Source: Aselliscus stoliczkanus
Taxonomy: Eukaryota > Chordata > Mammalia > Chiroptera > Hipposideridae
Assembly: GCA_033961575.1 (NCBI GenBank)
Contig: CM066728.1
Span: forward strand, 36,084,352-36,148,351
Length of the DNA: 64,000 bases
Direction: 5' to 3'
Shown: piece by piece, positions 1 to 11,578 of the stretch
Numbering within the stretch: the first letter of the stretch is position 1
Layout of the letters: the number at the start of each line of letters is the position of its first letter
The notes under the pieces: model-generated
Told to the model about the DNA's origin: nothing
The model's input: only the letters and a program-made list of their open reading frames with translations
The model's database searches: none
Program-made: the position numbers and the translations under genes

Positions 1-2150
1 CAGAACTCCAGTTTTGTTCAAAACCAGCAATGTGCCCAAAAGTTGGGGCTAGAGTAGCTGCTTGGTTTCCCCTTTTCACAGTCACTTCTAGGAAGCTTAG
101 AGCCAAGTGTGTATCTCATCTTTAACAAGGAAGTTTCTGGTGTACAGTGTGCAGTGGTGTAACAGCCTCATTTCTAGCACTACATTATAAGGTTTTAATT
201 TTTCTTTCTCACCGATTTTCATAAATACTATTTTGCTGCACTTACTTATCCCATTAAACCACCTTAAAACAGTCCTAAAATAAACCAGCTATAAGAATCA
301 GCCAAATAGGAGCAAAAGTAATAGAGAAAGAGGGAGAAGAGAGGAAAATAAAAGGAAGGGAGGGAGGCAAAGGTCTAAAGGGATAAAGGAAAGAAGGAAA
401 GAAAGGAAGAAAGAAGGGACAGAGGGGAAAAGGGACAGAAGAATGGGATAAAAGGGGATATAAAACATACAATAAGACAAAAGTGACCTTTGCAGGTCCA
501 AATCTATGAAGGGACGATAAATGCTATTACTATCAATGACTCATTTTAAGAATTAAGCAATGTGGTTTACAAGGAAAATCTGATAAAGGGTGGAAGAAAC
601 TATAAAGGGATATGAATGTCAAACTAATAGCCTGAAGTATATGATTATAGTTCCAAGCTGTTGAAATACACTTTCTCACAATTCCTGATGTCATATAGGA
701 AATCACCTTGATGCAATGGTTGCCTGTAAGTTCACTATCAGGTAAACTATTCTAGGATCAAGTGCCTGTGGTCACAGAGTAGCTCACCAATTAATCTGAT
801 GAGCTACTTTGGTTTTTAATGTGGCAGAGAATAGGTGGCGCCAGACTGCATGTTACTAGTGGGCGGCTGACTTAAAATCTCACATTGTCTCATCTATAGT
901 TAGTCTATTATAAAAACTTAGTATCTACTTGTTCCTTTCATCACTTTCTGTGTTCACACACTTATTCTCTGCTTCCTTTATTTGTCTAACATTACTCTTG
1001 GGTCACCAATTTATTTATCTTCGTTTAACAAAAATAAGTTTTTTTCCATCTATTTGTTTTTGATCTCCCTCTCTATGGCAAAATTTAGTATCTTCAAATA
1101 AAAAAAACCACTCACATTATACCTAGCATCTTTCACTTTATCAATGCTCCTTTGTACAGTCTTGCACAAGGGGGAAATGTCTAGCTTTGAATTTAGTTCA
1201 ATGTATCTCACTAAAATATGCATGTAAAACAATTTTAGCAAAAACCTAGCACATAGGATATATATCAGTATCTATACCTTAATTTGGCTTCTCAGACACA
1301 TATTTCACTATGCAATAATTCTCATATTTTTAATAATTCTCCTAAAGTTAGGACAACACTAACTTTTTTTAGATATTTTGTAACTCTATGCCAATTTTAT
1401 ATACAATAGGCTATAGTCCAACTTTCTCAGTTGAATATTCTATGAAAAATACAAGAATACCTTGGACAAAATATCATGTTACTGAACTTTTACAATTTAG
1501 TAAACTGAAGAATCACTTAAAGACTTTTTTCACTGTTTTGAATCATAATAAAAATTTCTGATTATATTCCTGCTATCAATTCCTGATACCATAAAAAGAA
1601 ACAATTGAAGAGCCAAGGTATTTCATCTTTAAATAGATACCAGGCTATTATTTCTCCCTCAGAATCTTTTTCCTAAAAATAATTGTGATTTACAGAGTTG
1701 TTAGGAATAGGCAGTTGACAGAACAAATTCCACTACAAAATGGCATGAAAAAGTTTTGTGCCCTAGTTCCACTTATCTTTAGTCAAAATGATGAGATACA
1801 GTTTTAAATGAACCAGCTCCATGGCTTCCAGCCATGGCTAAGAGGTAGACAATTGCTCTATTCTATGTTTATGGCATAGAAACCAGATGTGGTTACAAGA
1901 AATGGAAACATTCTGGTCAACTGTTGTTGGAAGAGTTAAATATTAATGATTCCTAATAAACCATGATTTATATCAGATACTCCTTAGTGTTCAATGGGTA
2001 ATAATAGTAGATGCTAACACCCACATAAACACATGCAGTAAATAACTCCATTAAACAGGTCAACTAATTTAGCAATGTGAAGGCATATTTTGCAACTTAC
2101 TTACCTGAAAGGTGAAGATTTCTGTCCAAAACCAATCATTATACAGATGT
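1..2150. other. Intergenic, no gene or named repeat seen
   Basis: AT-rich sequence with no supported coding region. It contains a strongly purine-biased tract, listed separately. It lies 3' of WDR36; in human this interval leads toward CAMK4, but no CAMK4 exon is visible. Confidence 0.5.
305..465 (+). repeat. Purine-rich (GA) low-complexity tract
   Basis: About 160 bases almost entirely A and G on the plus strand, with few T or C. The minus-strand readings rich in Pro, Ser, Leu and Phe here are artefacts of this composition. Confidence 0.8.
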
Positions 2151-2512
2151 TGTCTTAGTCAGTTCTGGCTGCTCTAACAGAATACCACAGACTGGGTGGA
2201 GTAACAGCAGACGTTTATTTCTCATAGTTCTAGAAGCTAGGAAATCCAAGATAAATATGCCAGCAGATCCAGTATTTGGCAAAAGCCCTTTTCACGTTTT
2301 GCAGATGGTTGTTGTCTCCTTGTACCCTCCCACAGCAGAGAGCAGAGGGGAAGCAAGCTCTCTGTCTCTTCTCATAAGGGCAGTAAATCACATCATGAGG
2401 GTTCCACTCTGATGACCTAATTGTCTCCCAAAGATTCCCTATTACTATCACATGGGGGGTTAGGATTTCAACCTATGAATCTGGGGGAAACACAAACACA
2501 CAGTCCCTAACA
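2151..2512 (-). mobile_element. MaLR-type solo LTR (MST/MLT-like)
   Basis: Plus strand begins TGTCTTAGTCAGTTCTGGCT and ends in CAGTCCCTAACA, so on the minus strand the element runs TG...CA. The inner phrases (ACCACAGACTGGGTGG, TTTATTTCTCATAGTTCT, GGGTTAGGATTTCAAC) match the MaLR LTR class as I know it. The subfamily is not assigned. Confidence 0.8.
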
Positions 2513-3084
2513 AATGGTGTAAGTATGGATTCATTTTAGAAATGCTGTAGGAAGTGGTGGTCAAGGTGCCCAGTTATGGACAACTGCCTTCATATTCTTT
2601 GTTGAATGAGTCCTTGTTTTTCAGAATTTTTAGTGTCCTGATAAAGAAGTGTTAAAAAAAAAATCTAAATTTGGAAATAAAGCAAAAATATTACTTTATC
2701 TCTTCTAAAAGCCATACTAGAGTACTGTATAAGAAGCTACATTGTCTAACAAGGGTCATCTGATGATGTAAGGGAAAGTGACTTTCACTTATTACTTACT
2801 ATTGATTAAGGTCCCATATCTGTAAATTTAACTGTGTACTTGGAGAAGATTGATAAGTTGCAAAGTTGTTTTTGTTCAGTATAGATGCAAGTGATTTTTT
2901 TTCAGAAGAAAAGATATCCCAAAGTTTGAAGATTATTGCTCCATAGAACATTAACTAGTCTTACATCCAATTTAGGAATTAATTTTAGCAGTCTTTCTTT
3001 TCACTTTCCTTTTAATCTCTTGTATCCTCTTTCAATCAGCTTTACTTTCCTGATATTTCAACCATTAACGAGTGAAAATATCTA
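2513..3084. other. Intergenic, nothing recognised
   Basis: AT-rich sequence between the MaLR LTR and the mariner. No gene or repeat that I can name. Confidence 0.4.
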
Positions 3085-3142
3085 CGAGGTCACACAATTA
3101 AGTTCGTGAACTTGTTGCAACGATGTTGCTAAACTTTTTTGA

Positions 3143-3555
3143 TATCAGAGGGATTATTCATTATGAATTTGTACCAATTGGACAAACAATTAACCAACTT
3201 TACTATTTGGAAGTGCTGAAAAGGCTGCATGAAAAAGTTAGATGAAAACGACCTGAACTTTTCGCCAACAATTTCATGGCTCTTGCATCACAACAATGCA
3301 CCGGCTCACACGGCACTGTGTGTTAGGGAGTTTTTAGCCAGTAAACAAATAACTGTACTGGAACTCCCTCCCTACTCACCTGATCTGGCCCCCAATTACT
3401 TCTTTCTTTACCTAAATATAAAAGAAATATTGAAAGGAAGACATTTTGATGACATTCAAGACATCAAGGGTAATACGACAACAGCTCTGATGGCCATTCC
3501 AGAAAAAAAGTTCCAAAATTGCTTTGAAGAGTGGACTAGGTGCTGGCATTGGTGA
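3143..3555 (+). pseudogene. Mariner transposase C-terminal remnant
   Basis: The reading resembles the catalytic half of a mariner (D,D34D) transposase: WLLHHNNAPAHTA, ASKQITVLELPPYSPDLAP, then NYFFL. The two acidic positions spaced 34 residues apart are changed: the usual Asp after HH is Asn, and the Asp in PNDFF is Tyr. An in-frame TGA lies near 3238 and there is a frame change before the HHNN motif at about 3270. The N-terminal half is missing. Clearly dead; no trans activity expected. Confidence 0.9.
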
Positions 3556-3619
3556 ATAGTTTCCCAAAGGGAGTACTTCGAAGGTTATCATAGTGATATT
3601 CAGCAATGAGGTGTGCAGC

Positions 3620-4100
3620 ACTTTTTTTTTTTAAAAGATTTTATTGGGGAATTGGGAGAGGGGAACAGCATTGGGGAATCGGGAAGGGGAACAGACAAGT
3701 TGCTGTCCTTTTGTTCTTCAGTCTAGTTGTGGAGGATGTCGCTTCACTGGCCCATGTTGGTATTATCATTGCGCTCTTTCAGGATGAGGCAGTCTCTTGC
3801 CGGCCTTTGGACAACTGCTCACGACGGCTCACTGCAGCTCGTGAAAGCTCACGCCCACTGCTGGCCAGCCCCACTGCAGCCTATACCATCGCCAGTGACT
3901 CACCGCAGCCCAGCTCCAGGTCGAGCTGTTTTTCACCATCTTAGCTGTAGAGGGCTCAACGTCACTGGCCCTCATATATGGGATCTGAACCATGGCCCTG
4001 CTGCTCAGAGCTGGCATCCCAAGCCAACTCCTAATCAACGTGCCACTCGGCCAGCCCCCAAGCCAACTCTTAACCAACACGCCACTTGGCAGGCCCCGTA
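3620..4100 (-). mobile_element. tRNA-derived SINE, family A long form
   Basis: Inserted within the mariner. On the minus strand it has a tRNA-like head near 4095-4000, a GC-rich middle, and a tail ending AATAAAATCTT then poly(A). It is flanked by gcagcactt and gtagcactt, a nearly perfect target duplication. Open frames crossing it reflect the shared SINE sequence, not a gene. Confidence 0.85.
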
Positions 4101-4283
4101 GCACTTATTCTAGGGTGATTTCACAAACTTAATTGTCTGACCTCATATTTGTATGAGAGTTATATTTTCAATTTTCAAAAATTGTATCTTATCACACTCC
4201 TCTCCCCCACCTTAGTGCAAATTGTTAGGAAACAGATAAAAGTTTACAAAAGATGATATACTAAAGACAGTATACTCAAAACA

Positions 4284-4362
4284 TTGGGCTGCCTGAAAAG
4301 TCATGATGCATTTTTACAATGAAAAACAGAAAAAATGCGTCATGACTTTTCCGACAACCCAA
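4284..4362. mobile_element. 79-base hairpin MITE (mariner-like)
   Basis: Ends ttgggctgcctgaaaagtca and ttgggttgtcggaaaagtca (other strand) form nearly complete inverted repeats with a short AC-rich centre. A TA follows the right end; the left flank is CA. A second copy is at 45863-45941. Confidence 0.85.
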
Positions 4363-5554
4363 TATCTACTTTCTTTACTGGACAATTTGACTGGAGTACA
4401 TGGCATTAGAGCTGGAGCCAAATGGTCATGACAATAATTCACTCTTGAATTTAACTCACTTGCTCACCCAGTTTCTGGAAGAACTGGACAGTTTCAGCCC
4501 TCTCACTATCTCCACACCCTGGAGGCAGGCCCCTTTTAACCTTGTGGCAGGCTATAAACAGTAACACCCTCTAAAGGCAGAGAAATGGAAAAAGGAGTTG
4601 AAGTGAGCTTGCACAATTCCCTCTCCCAAATCAATCAATTAGGTAAAACACTCATCCGTCCCTGGGTGGGGGGAGTTAATGAGTAGGAGGAGAGAGCCAG
4701 GAATAAAAATTAAATGTTGGGACATGCTGCCAGCATGATCTGATTATCCTACCCCATGTGGAAATAGCATGACTCTCCAGTCTGGAGAAAAGCATAAGCC
4801 AGGTTTTTGCCATAATAAATGTAATGACTGCCACCCACATGTTTGGCATCTTAAGTATATATGTAGCAATAACACAGAATAGTTTTATATTGGGCCCTTA
4901 CAAGAGGCCTCAATCTATTCATATAATGTCAAAGGAAGTAATTTATATTCCACTTTAACCTCTAACACGGCTCAGAGTTGGTACTCAAGCATAGGTTCTT
5001 TTAACCGAACCAATGTTAAATGAACCAATGACTGAATGAACATATAAATGAGGCATAGGATGTGATTTCAGCATATTAGGGGACATTGATGTTTTTCTAT
5101 GAGCAAAATGGAGAGTCAAGTTAAACAGCATAGCATATCTCTGTACCGCAGCAGTTAATGAAGTAATTTCTTGAAAGAATGGTGGCTCTATTCCCTTAGG
5201 ACTGAAAACAGCATCTGGAGTATTCTGATTTGGTCCTACCTTCTGCCTTTGAATTTCATTCAAACCAACCCCAAATCAATCAGAATGAATATCATTAAAG
5301 TCCTTCAATAAAGGAGATGCCACATGCTCCCTTGGGAGAGAATTCCACATTCCTCACATCTTACAATTGATAATTTTTGGAAGTCCATTTGAAATCCTCT
5401 GCTCCAAAAACTCAGTCCTATTTTCTCTTCAAAAAAGGAATAAATCTTTGTTAGATAAACCTCATCTTTGCAGAACATGTGCTCTCGGTTCACAATTTTG
5501 CTTGAAGTCTATCTACTCCAGATAAATAATCTGAATCTTTTTTAAAAAGGAAAT
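4363..5554. other. Intergenic, nothing recognised
   Basis: No gene or repeat I can name. Open frames such as 4985-5263 on the minus strand have no recognisable domain. Confidence 0.4.
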
Positions 5555-5597
5555 TGAAACAACCCCAAAGTAGAAACAACCAAAATATCTAGAAATG

Positions 5598-5636
<39 letters not shown>

Positions 5637-5638
5637 AT
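5598..5638 (+). repeat. (AAAT)n microsatellite
   Basis: About ten uninterrupted AAAT units. Confidence 0.97.
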
Positions 5639-5937
5639 TGTAGTCGAATCTTACAAAGGGATACTAAATAGCCATTAAAGGAAAAACTACTGATATACAC
5701 AAAAACATGGATGAATCCCAAGGCATTATATGGAGTGAAAGAAGCTGGACACACTGTCTTATTCTATGTGTAATATATGAAATCCAAGAATAAGCAACAC
5801 TGATCTGCAGATATAGGAATCAAAAGAGTAGCTGTTTCTGGAGTATGTATATGGAAAAAGGCATTGATTGGCAAGGATCAAGAGGTAACATTCTGGGGTC
5901 ATGTAAATATTCTATATCTTGTTTTGTTTAATAGTTG

Positions 5938-6366
5938 TTGTTTTTTTAAAGATTTTATTGGGGAATTGGGGGAGGGGAACAGCGTTGGGGAATCAGGGAA
6001 GGGGAACAGACAAGTTGCAGTCTTTTTGTTCTTCAGTCTAGTTGGGGAGGATGTTGCCTCACTGGCCCATCTTGGTATCATCAATGCGCTCTTCCCGGAT
6101 GAGGCAGATCGGTCGCTGGCCTCTGGATGTCGCTCACCGCGGCTATTGGCAGCTCACGCTGGCTGCAGGCCACTCACTGTAGCTTATGGCAGTCCACTGC
6201 AGCAGGGGCTGCAGCCTACACGTTGTTGGGGCTCGCACAGCCCAGCTCCAGGTGGAGCTGTTGTTAGCTGTAGAGGGCAGTGTCACTGGCCCTCATATGT
6301 GGGATCCGAACCGGGGCCGCTGGCATCTCAAAACCAGCTCTTAACCAATGCGCCACTCGGCCAGCC
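5938..6366 (-). mobile_element. tRNA-derived SINE, family A long form
   Basis: Poly(T) then AAGATTTTATTGGGGAATTG at the left, and CGCCACTCGGCCAGCCC at the right, show a minus-strand copy. It has the same order of modules as the copies at 9209 and 17457. Confidence 0.9.
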
Positions 6367-6430
6367 CAAAAGTTTCTTTAATATATACAATTGTCAAATT
6401 TTATTGAAGGGAGTACTAAATATCTGCACA

Positions 6431-6975
6431 TTCGAGTATATGTTAATTAAATTCGAAGCAAACTTGGAGAAGAAAAGGCCATCACAGACATTGCCAACAG
6501 TTTTGCCAACACTGTCCATAAATCAAGGACCCTTACATTTAATTGCCTTTTTGAAAGCTGAGAAGATTGTGTAAGTAAACAATCAGTTTCTGGCTGGCTG
6601 CAGTTTTTCTCCCTGGAAGTAGTGAAGTTCACCAGAAGAATGTGTGAGTCAGGAAGTCAGTTTCCAAATAATTCCTCACTCCTGAGGGTTGCTGGGATTT
6701 GAAAGAGATCAAAGCCAGGAATTAGTAAGAGGTTGTTTTTCTGATGTACATCCGAAATAAACAGGTCTAGAACGCAACTGGGTGTGAACTTTTCACAGCT
6801 ATTCCAATCAAGGCACCAGATCAGAGAAACGGTTTTGATGAGAAAATTAATAGGTCATTTCTTTTTTATCTGCACAAGAACAGATCTTTCCCCAAGGTGA
6901 AAGGAATTTATCAGTACTAATTTATCCCAGCCAGGACACCCCAGAGGTTACGGAATGTATAAAAGTACTCTTGTT
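6431..6975. other. Intergenic, nothing recognised
   Basis: No gene or repeat that I can name. Confidence 0.4.
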
Positions 6976-6978
6976 CAG

Positions 6979-7084
6979 GGCCGGCCGAGTGGCACAGTGG
7001 TTGGGAGCTGACTTGGGACTCCAGCAGCCCTAGTTCAGATCCTACATACATGAGGGCCAGTGACACTGCTCTCTAAAAAAAAAA
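6979..7084 (+). mobile_element. tRNA-derived SINE, family A short form
   Basis: Begins GGCCGGCCGAGTGGCACAGT (A box) with a B-box-like GTTCAGATCC, and ends in GACACTGCTCTC plus poly(A). It lacks the long tail. Flanks aaaagtactcttgttca and aaaagtacccttgttca form the target duplication. Confidence 0.9.
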
Positions 7085-7134
7085 GTACCCTTGTTCAAAC
7101 TTAATGACAGTGTACCAGCTTCCTTAAGTCAATA

Positions 7135-7285
7135 GGCTTTGGAGACAGAAAGATTGTCTATTACTAACCAGAGAATGATCTTGGCTAAACTACTTCAAAT
7201 GACTTCCTCACTTGTCAGAGGTAATGGGAAGATTGAATAAGATGACTTATATGAAGTGAGGTCAATAAAGGTAAATCCTGAAATG
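7135..7285 (+). mobile_element. MIR relic
   Basis: Diverged MIR core with ATGATCTTGGCTAAACTACT, CTTCCTCACTTGTCAGAGG and GTCAATAAAGGTAAA in the order expected for MIR. Confidence 0.55.
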
Positions 7286-8034
7286 AGGTTCCCTCCCAAC
7301 TTTTCTCTCAGAAATCTGCATTCCCAACACATATGTGGAAGTGGGGCTTTGATTTCCTTTTGTGGAAAACACTTCCTCAGAAACATAATGGAGACTCAGT
7401 GAGCTATTCCACCATTCTATCAGGCTCCTTGCTTCTGTACCATAATTACTATAGAAAATATCAAAATTTTTGTAAGCATTAGGGAAGAATAAGGGAGCCA
7501 ATCATCCGAATGATTCTTAATTACTCCTTAGTCCCCACCCCACCCCTTCTTTAACTTTAGAAGCTTATGACTCTTGATTGAATGGCAGTGTTGGGAGGGG
7601 AGAAGGATAGGGTTGGAGTGAGGAGTTGCTTACCTAGTAGGTCTTTGGTGCCACAGCAAGGGAACAGTAAAATATCATCACATTAAGTGACTATCAGAGG
7701 AGAAAGTGGGACATAGTAGGTTTGAGGTACCTTTAAAATGATAGATCCTTAGACTGTATTATCTGCTAGCTCCTGTCAGGGCTCTCATACATGTGAGAGA
7801 TTGAGGTCTCTGACATGGATATGACAATCCCAGCTTCCTTCACTCTGGTATCAGTTGATAAGTGCCATGAGCATCATATATGCATCACCCTGGATGAACT
7901 AATTAGCTAAAGTGATGCTCAAAGGCTACTGCATCTACACCCAGACAACTCCCCTGGGCTTATTCCATTTGGCTAAGTAGTATGCTGGGCATTTTATCCA
8001 GACAGCATATGTGAATTTTGATTAGCTGCACAAG
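7286..8034. other. Intergenic, nothing firmly recognised
   Basis: No supported gene. The last 100 bases or so may belong to the retroviral relic that follows. Confidence 0.35.
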
Positions 8035-8640
8035 TTGAGAAAAATGACTCTCAGAATGAATAAAGGTGAAGGTATTCGTGTCCCATGTGAATATCACCAA
8101 AGGGCATCCACTGCAGAGGAAGATTTCAATAATCAAGTGGACGAGAAGATACACATTCTGTGGATGTCAGTTGGCCTCTTTCCCCAGCCACCCTGGTGCT
8201 TGTTTAAAGCGCCCATGTACAGAATGGCCATGGTAGCAGGGGTGAAGGCAATGCACCAGTTTTTAAAAAGCATAGGTTGATCTGGCTACTGCTACTGCTG
8301 AGTGCTTTGCTTGTGCACAGGAGAGACTAATGCTGAGCTCCAGATATACCGGTACTTCCTGGAAGAACCAGCCAGCCACCAGGTGGCAGGTTGATTACAT
8401 TGAACCTCTTCCTTCATGGAGGGGCCAATTTGCCCTCATTAGAATTAGACTCATTACAGATATGCATTTGTGTATCTTGCCTTTAGTACTTCTGCCAGCC
8501 CCATGGTGTATGATCTTATGGAGTACCTCATTTACCACCATGGTATTCCCACAATATGATTTTGGATCAATAAAACTCATGTCATGGCAAAAGAAAGTAC
8601 ATCAGAGGGCTCACGTATATGGAGTTCACTGACCCTGAAA
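8035..8640 (+). pseudogene. Decayed class I endogenous retrovirus pol (integrase) relic
   Basis: In plus sense, the translation around 8385-8425 reads WQVDYIEPLPSWRGQ, the start of a retroviral integrase core as seen in gamma-like (class I) ERVs. Further integrase-like fragments follow in more than one frame to about 8635. The reading is broken by stops and frame changes and cannot encode a working protein. Boundaries are uncertain; no LTRs could be paired with it. Confidence 0.65.
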
Positions 8641-9205
8641 CTACAGAAGAAAGTGGCCCAATGGATGGGTAGAATAGCTTACTGAAGGCTCAAGTATGAT
8701 GCTAGGTGATGAACAATACCCTGAAAGGATGGAAATTTCTTAGAGGGCAGTATGTTCTGATTCAATAACCAATATATGGAGCTGTTTATCCCTTAACCAG
8801 AATGACTGAATCTGAAAATTAAGTAGTGGGGGTAACTGATCTATTACATTTAATAATCCCCCTTCAGAGTTATTGCTTCCCTTTCCCTCAACTCTGGGCT
8901 CTTCTGGCTTGGAAGTCTTGGCTTCTAAGGGAGGAATGCTTCCCCCAGGAAACAAAGCAAAGATTCTATTGAATTGGAAGGTGAGACTCAACTTACCATT
9001 TAAGCTCCTGTGCCACTGAACAAAGAGGTAAAAGGAGAAAAAGGAGATGCTCTGTTTTCTGGGAGATTTCTCCTGTTACTACAGGGAAATTGTGCTGCTG
9101 CTATTTCCCTGGGGGCAGGGAAGACTGGGGTTCTCTCCAGTGTCCTGTCAAGCTCCACTGATAAGAGGCTGCTGAAGGGAGACTGCAAGGTTAGAATAGG
9201 GTAAA
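8641..9205 (+). other. Possible 3' continuation of the ERV relic
   Basis: No clear motif remains, but sequence from 8641 to about 9200 shows no other identity and directly follows the integrase relic. It could be pol/env-derived or unrelated. Confidence 0.25.
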
Positions 9206-9208
9206 GAG

Positions 9209-9645
9209 ACTTTTTTTTTAAAGGTTTTATTGGGGAATTGGGGGAGGGGAACAGACAAGTTGCTGTCCTTTTGTTCTTCATTCTAGTTGTGGAGGATGTT
9301 GCTTCACTGGCCCATGTAGGTATAGTCATTGCGCTCTTCCCGGGTGAGGTAGATTGGTCGCTGGCCTCTGGATGGCCGCTCACGGGGACTATTGGCAGCT
9401 CACACCGGCTGCTGGACGCTCACGTTGGCTGCCGGCTGTTCACTGTAGCCTACGGCAGCCCACTGCAGCAAGGGCTGCAACCTATACTGTTGCTGGGACT
9501 CACACAGCCCAGCTCCAGATGGAGCTGTCGTTCACCATCTTAGCTGTAGAGGGCAGTGTCACTGGCCCTCATATGTGGGATCTGAACCGGGGCCGCTGGT
9601 GTCCCAAGCCAGTTCTTAACCAATGCGCCACTCTGACGGCCCAGA
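9209..9645 (-). mobile_element. tRNA-derived SINE, family A long form
   Basis: The left edge is poly(T) and AAGGTTTTATTGGGGAATTG; the right edge is AACCAATGCGCCACTC. Same modules as the other long copies. It lacks the second G-rich segment seen near the tail of the 3620 and 5938 copies. Confidence 0.9.
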
Positions 9646-10469
9646 CATTTTCTTTTTTATTTGCTTTCTGTTAAAGGCAGCAGCTCCCCAGCAACACTTC
9701 TTTGATCCAGAAGCAGCAGTTTATTCCAGAAGCAATAGCTGATTCCAGTTTGCAGTTTTTCCAGGCTGCTAGAATCTCATAGCCTTGTAGCATTCACTCA
9801 GAGGCACTAACACCCATTGGCCAATGCCGCCTCCTTAAAGATCTAATCCTGTCTCCACGTGGCACCTCCTGCAAGCTCCCAAGGTGCAAGTACTAGGCAG
9901 GCAGCATCACTGTCCTCAGAGTTCCAAATTCCAGACCCATGGGGCACAGCAACATCTGGACACGATGCTTTTCTCAGAGATCTACTAATCTCTTCAGGAT
10001 AGTATTGTTTTCCTTTCCTTTAATAATTTCTTAGCTTATGTTCATTTACATAAATACTGGTGTCAAGGTTTAGCATGCAGACCCACTGGGAGAAAGGAAA
10101 AGGGGGAGGTGAAGGAGAAAACATTGCTTCTGGAGCGAGCCTAACCCTCTCGCAGGCCTGATGGAAGCTCTGTGGTCTTTCCCGCTTTGAAATGAGGAGT
10201 CTGATTTGGTTGATTCACTTTCCTCTCTTCTTCATTCATCTCAGTTACCTGAAGCAGACACTCATTGAACAGGTATTCAGGCCACCTTGCCAGCTAATAC
10301 TGAAGGATTCATAGGTAAGTAACAGCCCAGATCTTTCTGTCTGCAAGTTACCTGGTAGAGACATGTTTCTCACAAGCAAGAGTGCAGGGAATAGGACATG
10401 GGCAAGGGGTCCATTATGTTTGTCACATGCTGGCAAATAGAAAGTGGTGACATACATTGAGCACACTCC
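9646..10469. other. Intergenic, nothing recognised
   Basis: No supported gene or named repeat. Confidence 0.4.
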
Positions 10470-10918
10470 TGCAGAGTAGTCCCCCTTTTCTGTAGCAAGG
10501 CTTTCCATGGTTCCAGTTACCTGCAATCAACCATGGTCTGAAAACACTAAATAGGAAATTCCAGAAATAATTCATAAGTTTTATATTACCTGCTGTTCTG
10601 AATCCTTCGTTTCATCATGTAGGCATTATGTCATCTCATACCATCAGAAGAAGGATGAGTACAAGACAAATATTTTGGGAGAGAAAGGGACCCTATTCAT
10701 ATAACTTTTATTACAGTATATTGTTATAATTGTTCTATTTTTTATTAGTTATTGTTATGAACCTCTTACTGTGCCTAATTTGTAAATTAAACATTATGAT
10801 AGGTATGCATGGATAGGAAAAATCATACTACACATAGGGTTCGGTACTATCCATGGTTTCAGGTGCCCACTGGGGTCTGGGGACATATCCCTTGCAGATT
10901 GGGGGAGGACTACTGTAC
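10470..10918. mobile_element. Tigger-like (pogo) DNA transposon fossil, non-autonomous
   Basis: Left end AGTAGTCCCCCTTTTCTGTA and right end (other strand) CAGTAGTCCTCCCCCAATC are inverted repeats. Phrases GGTTCCAGTTACCTGCAATC and GGAAATTCCAGAAATAATTC match the Tigger group as I know it. About 450 bases, so mostly deleted. Confidence 0.75.
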
Positions 10919-11565
10919 TATACAAACTGTACAGATCTGCTTAAAACTGGACGTGACCTGCCTGCGAGTATTCCACATGTCAACACATACATAGAGACTA
11001 GTCACTGATCACCAGATGGGTCCTGGCATACACCAATTGAAAATATATGCATTATTTTATGTGGAAACAAACACAAAGATTATGAAATGTAAAAGAAAAG
11101 AAAAAATGCAGTTTCTAAAAAAGGTGGGCCAGATTTTGTCTGACTTTCACCTCTGACCCCAGGACATAGATTTACTCTCCTCCTCCATGAAGGTACTTAC
11201 ATCAACAGTGCACCACACAGACATACAGCACAAGGAGGTGCCCAAGAGACATGCAATCACCTGTGCATAATGACAACAGACCTTGCTACAGGTGTGGCAT
11301 TTTCCATGAGCCCTGGTGAGCTGTGCAGTTTTTTTAACCCTCATTTCAAATCTGAAAGGACTGCAGAGCTTCCATCAGGCCTGCCAGAGGGTGAGGCACA
11401 TTCCAGAAACAATGCTTTCTCCTTTTATACTTGGAGATTGGCAAGGAGGGCATCCTAGGTGGAGCAAAGAGCATAAGGGAAAGCATAGAAGTAGGAAAGC
11501 TATGGGCACCTTTCGAGAACCTCATGCAAACAGCATAAATGGCTGAAGATTAGCGTGTGTTCCAG
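10919..11565. other. Intergenic, nothing recognised
   Basis: No supported gene. Open frames at 11270-11546 have no recognisable domain. Confidence 0.4.
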
Positions 11566-11578
11566 AAAGGAACAGGCT

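Larger units (their letters stand above)
3085..4145 (+). mobile_element. Mariner DNA transposon, internally deleted, split by a SINE
   Basis: Terminal inverted repeats of about 26 bases (cgaggtcacacaattaagtt at the left; the right end reads tgaggtcagacaattaagtt on the other strand) differ at three positions in that span and are flanked by TA at both ends. The interior keeps the 3' part of a transposase on the plus strand. Without the SINE the element is about 580 bases, against about 1.3 kb for a full mariner. Confidence 0.9.
5555..6430 (+). mobile_element. L1 3' relic split by a SINE
   Basis: Phrases at 5690-5790 (aacatggatgaatcccaagg, gagtgaaagaagctggacac) are L1 3' sequence in plus sense. 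The pieces on either side of the SINE at 5938-6366 (…attctatatcttg / atatacaattgtcaaat) read as one L1 tail. Confidence 0.65.

Noticed and set aside
275..501. Minus-strand open frames rich in Pro/Ser/Leu/Phe resembling membrane peptides
   Set aside because: They are the complement of a purine-rich tract; composition alone explains them.
3606..4104. Overlapping open frames that look like a short protein rich in Ser, Pro and His
   Set aside because: The same peptide phrases recur at 5864, 9238, 17641 and 48114 because all lie in copies of one SINE. No conserved start or splice context.
8035..8632. Two open frames of 81 and 100 codons taken as possible genes
   Set aside because: The second contains retroviral integrase-like sequence with broken frames; treated as an ERV relic.
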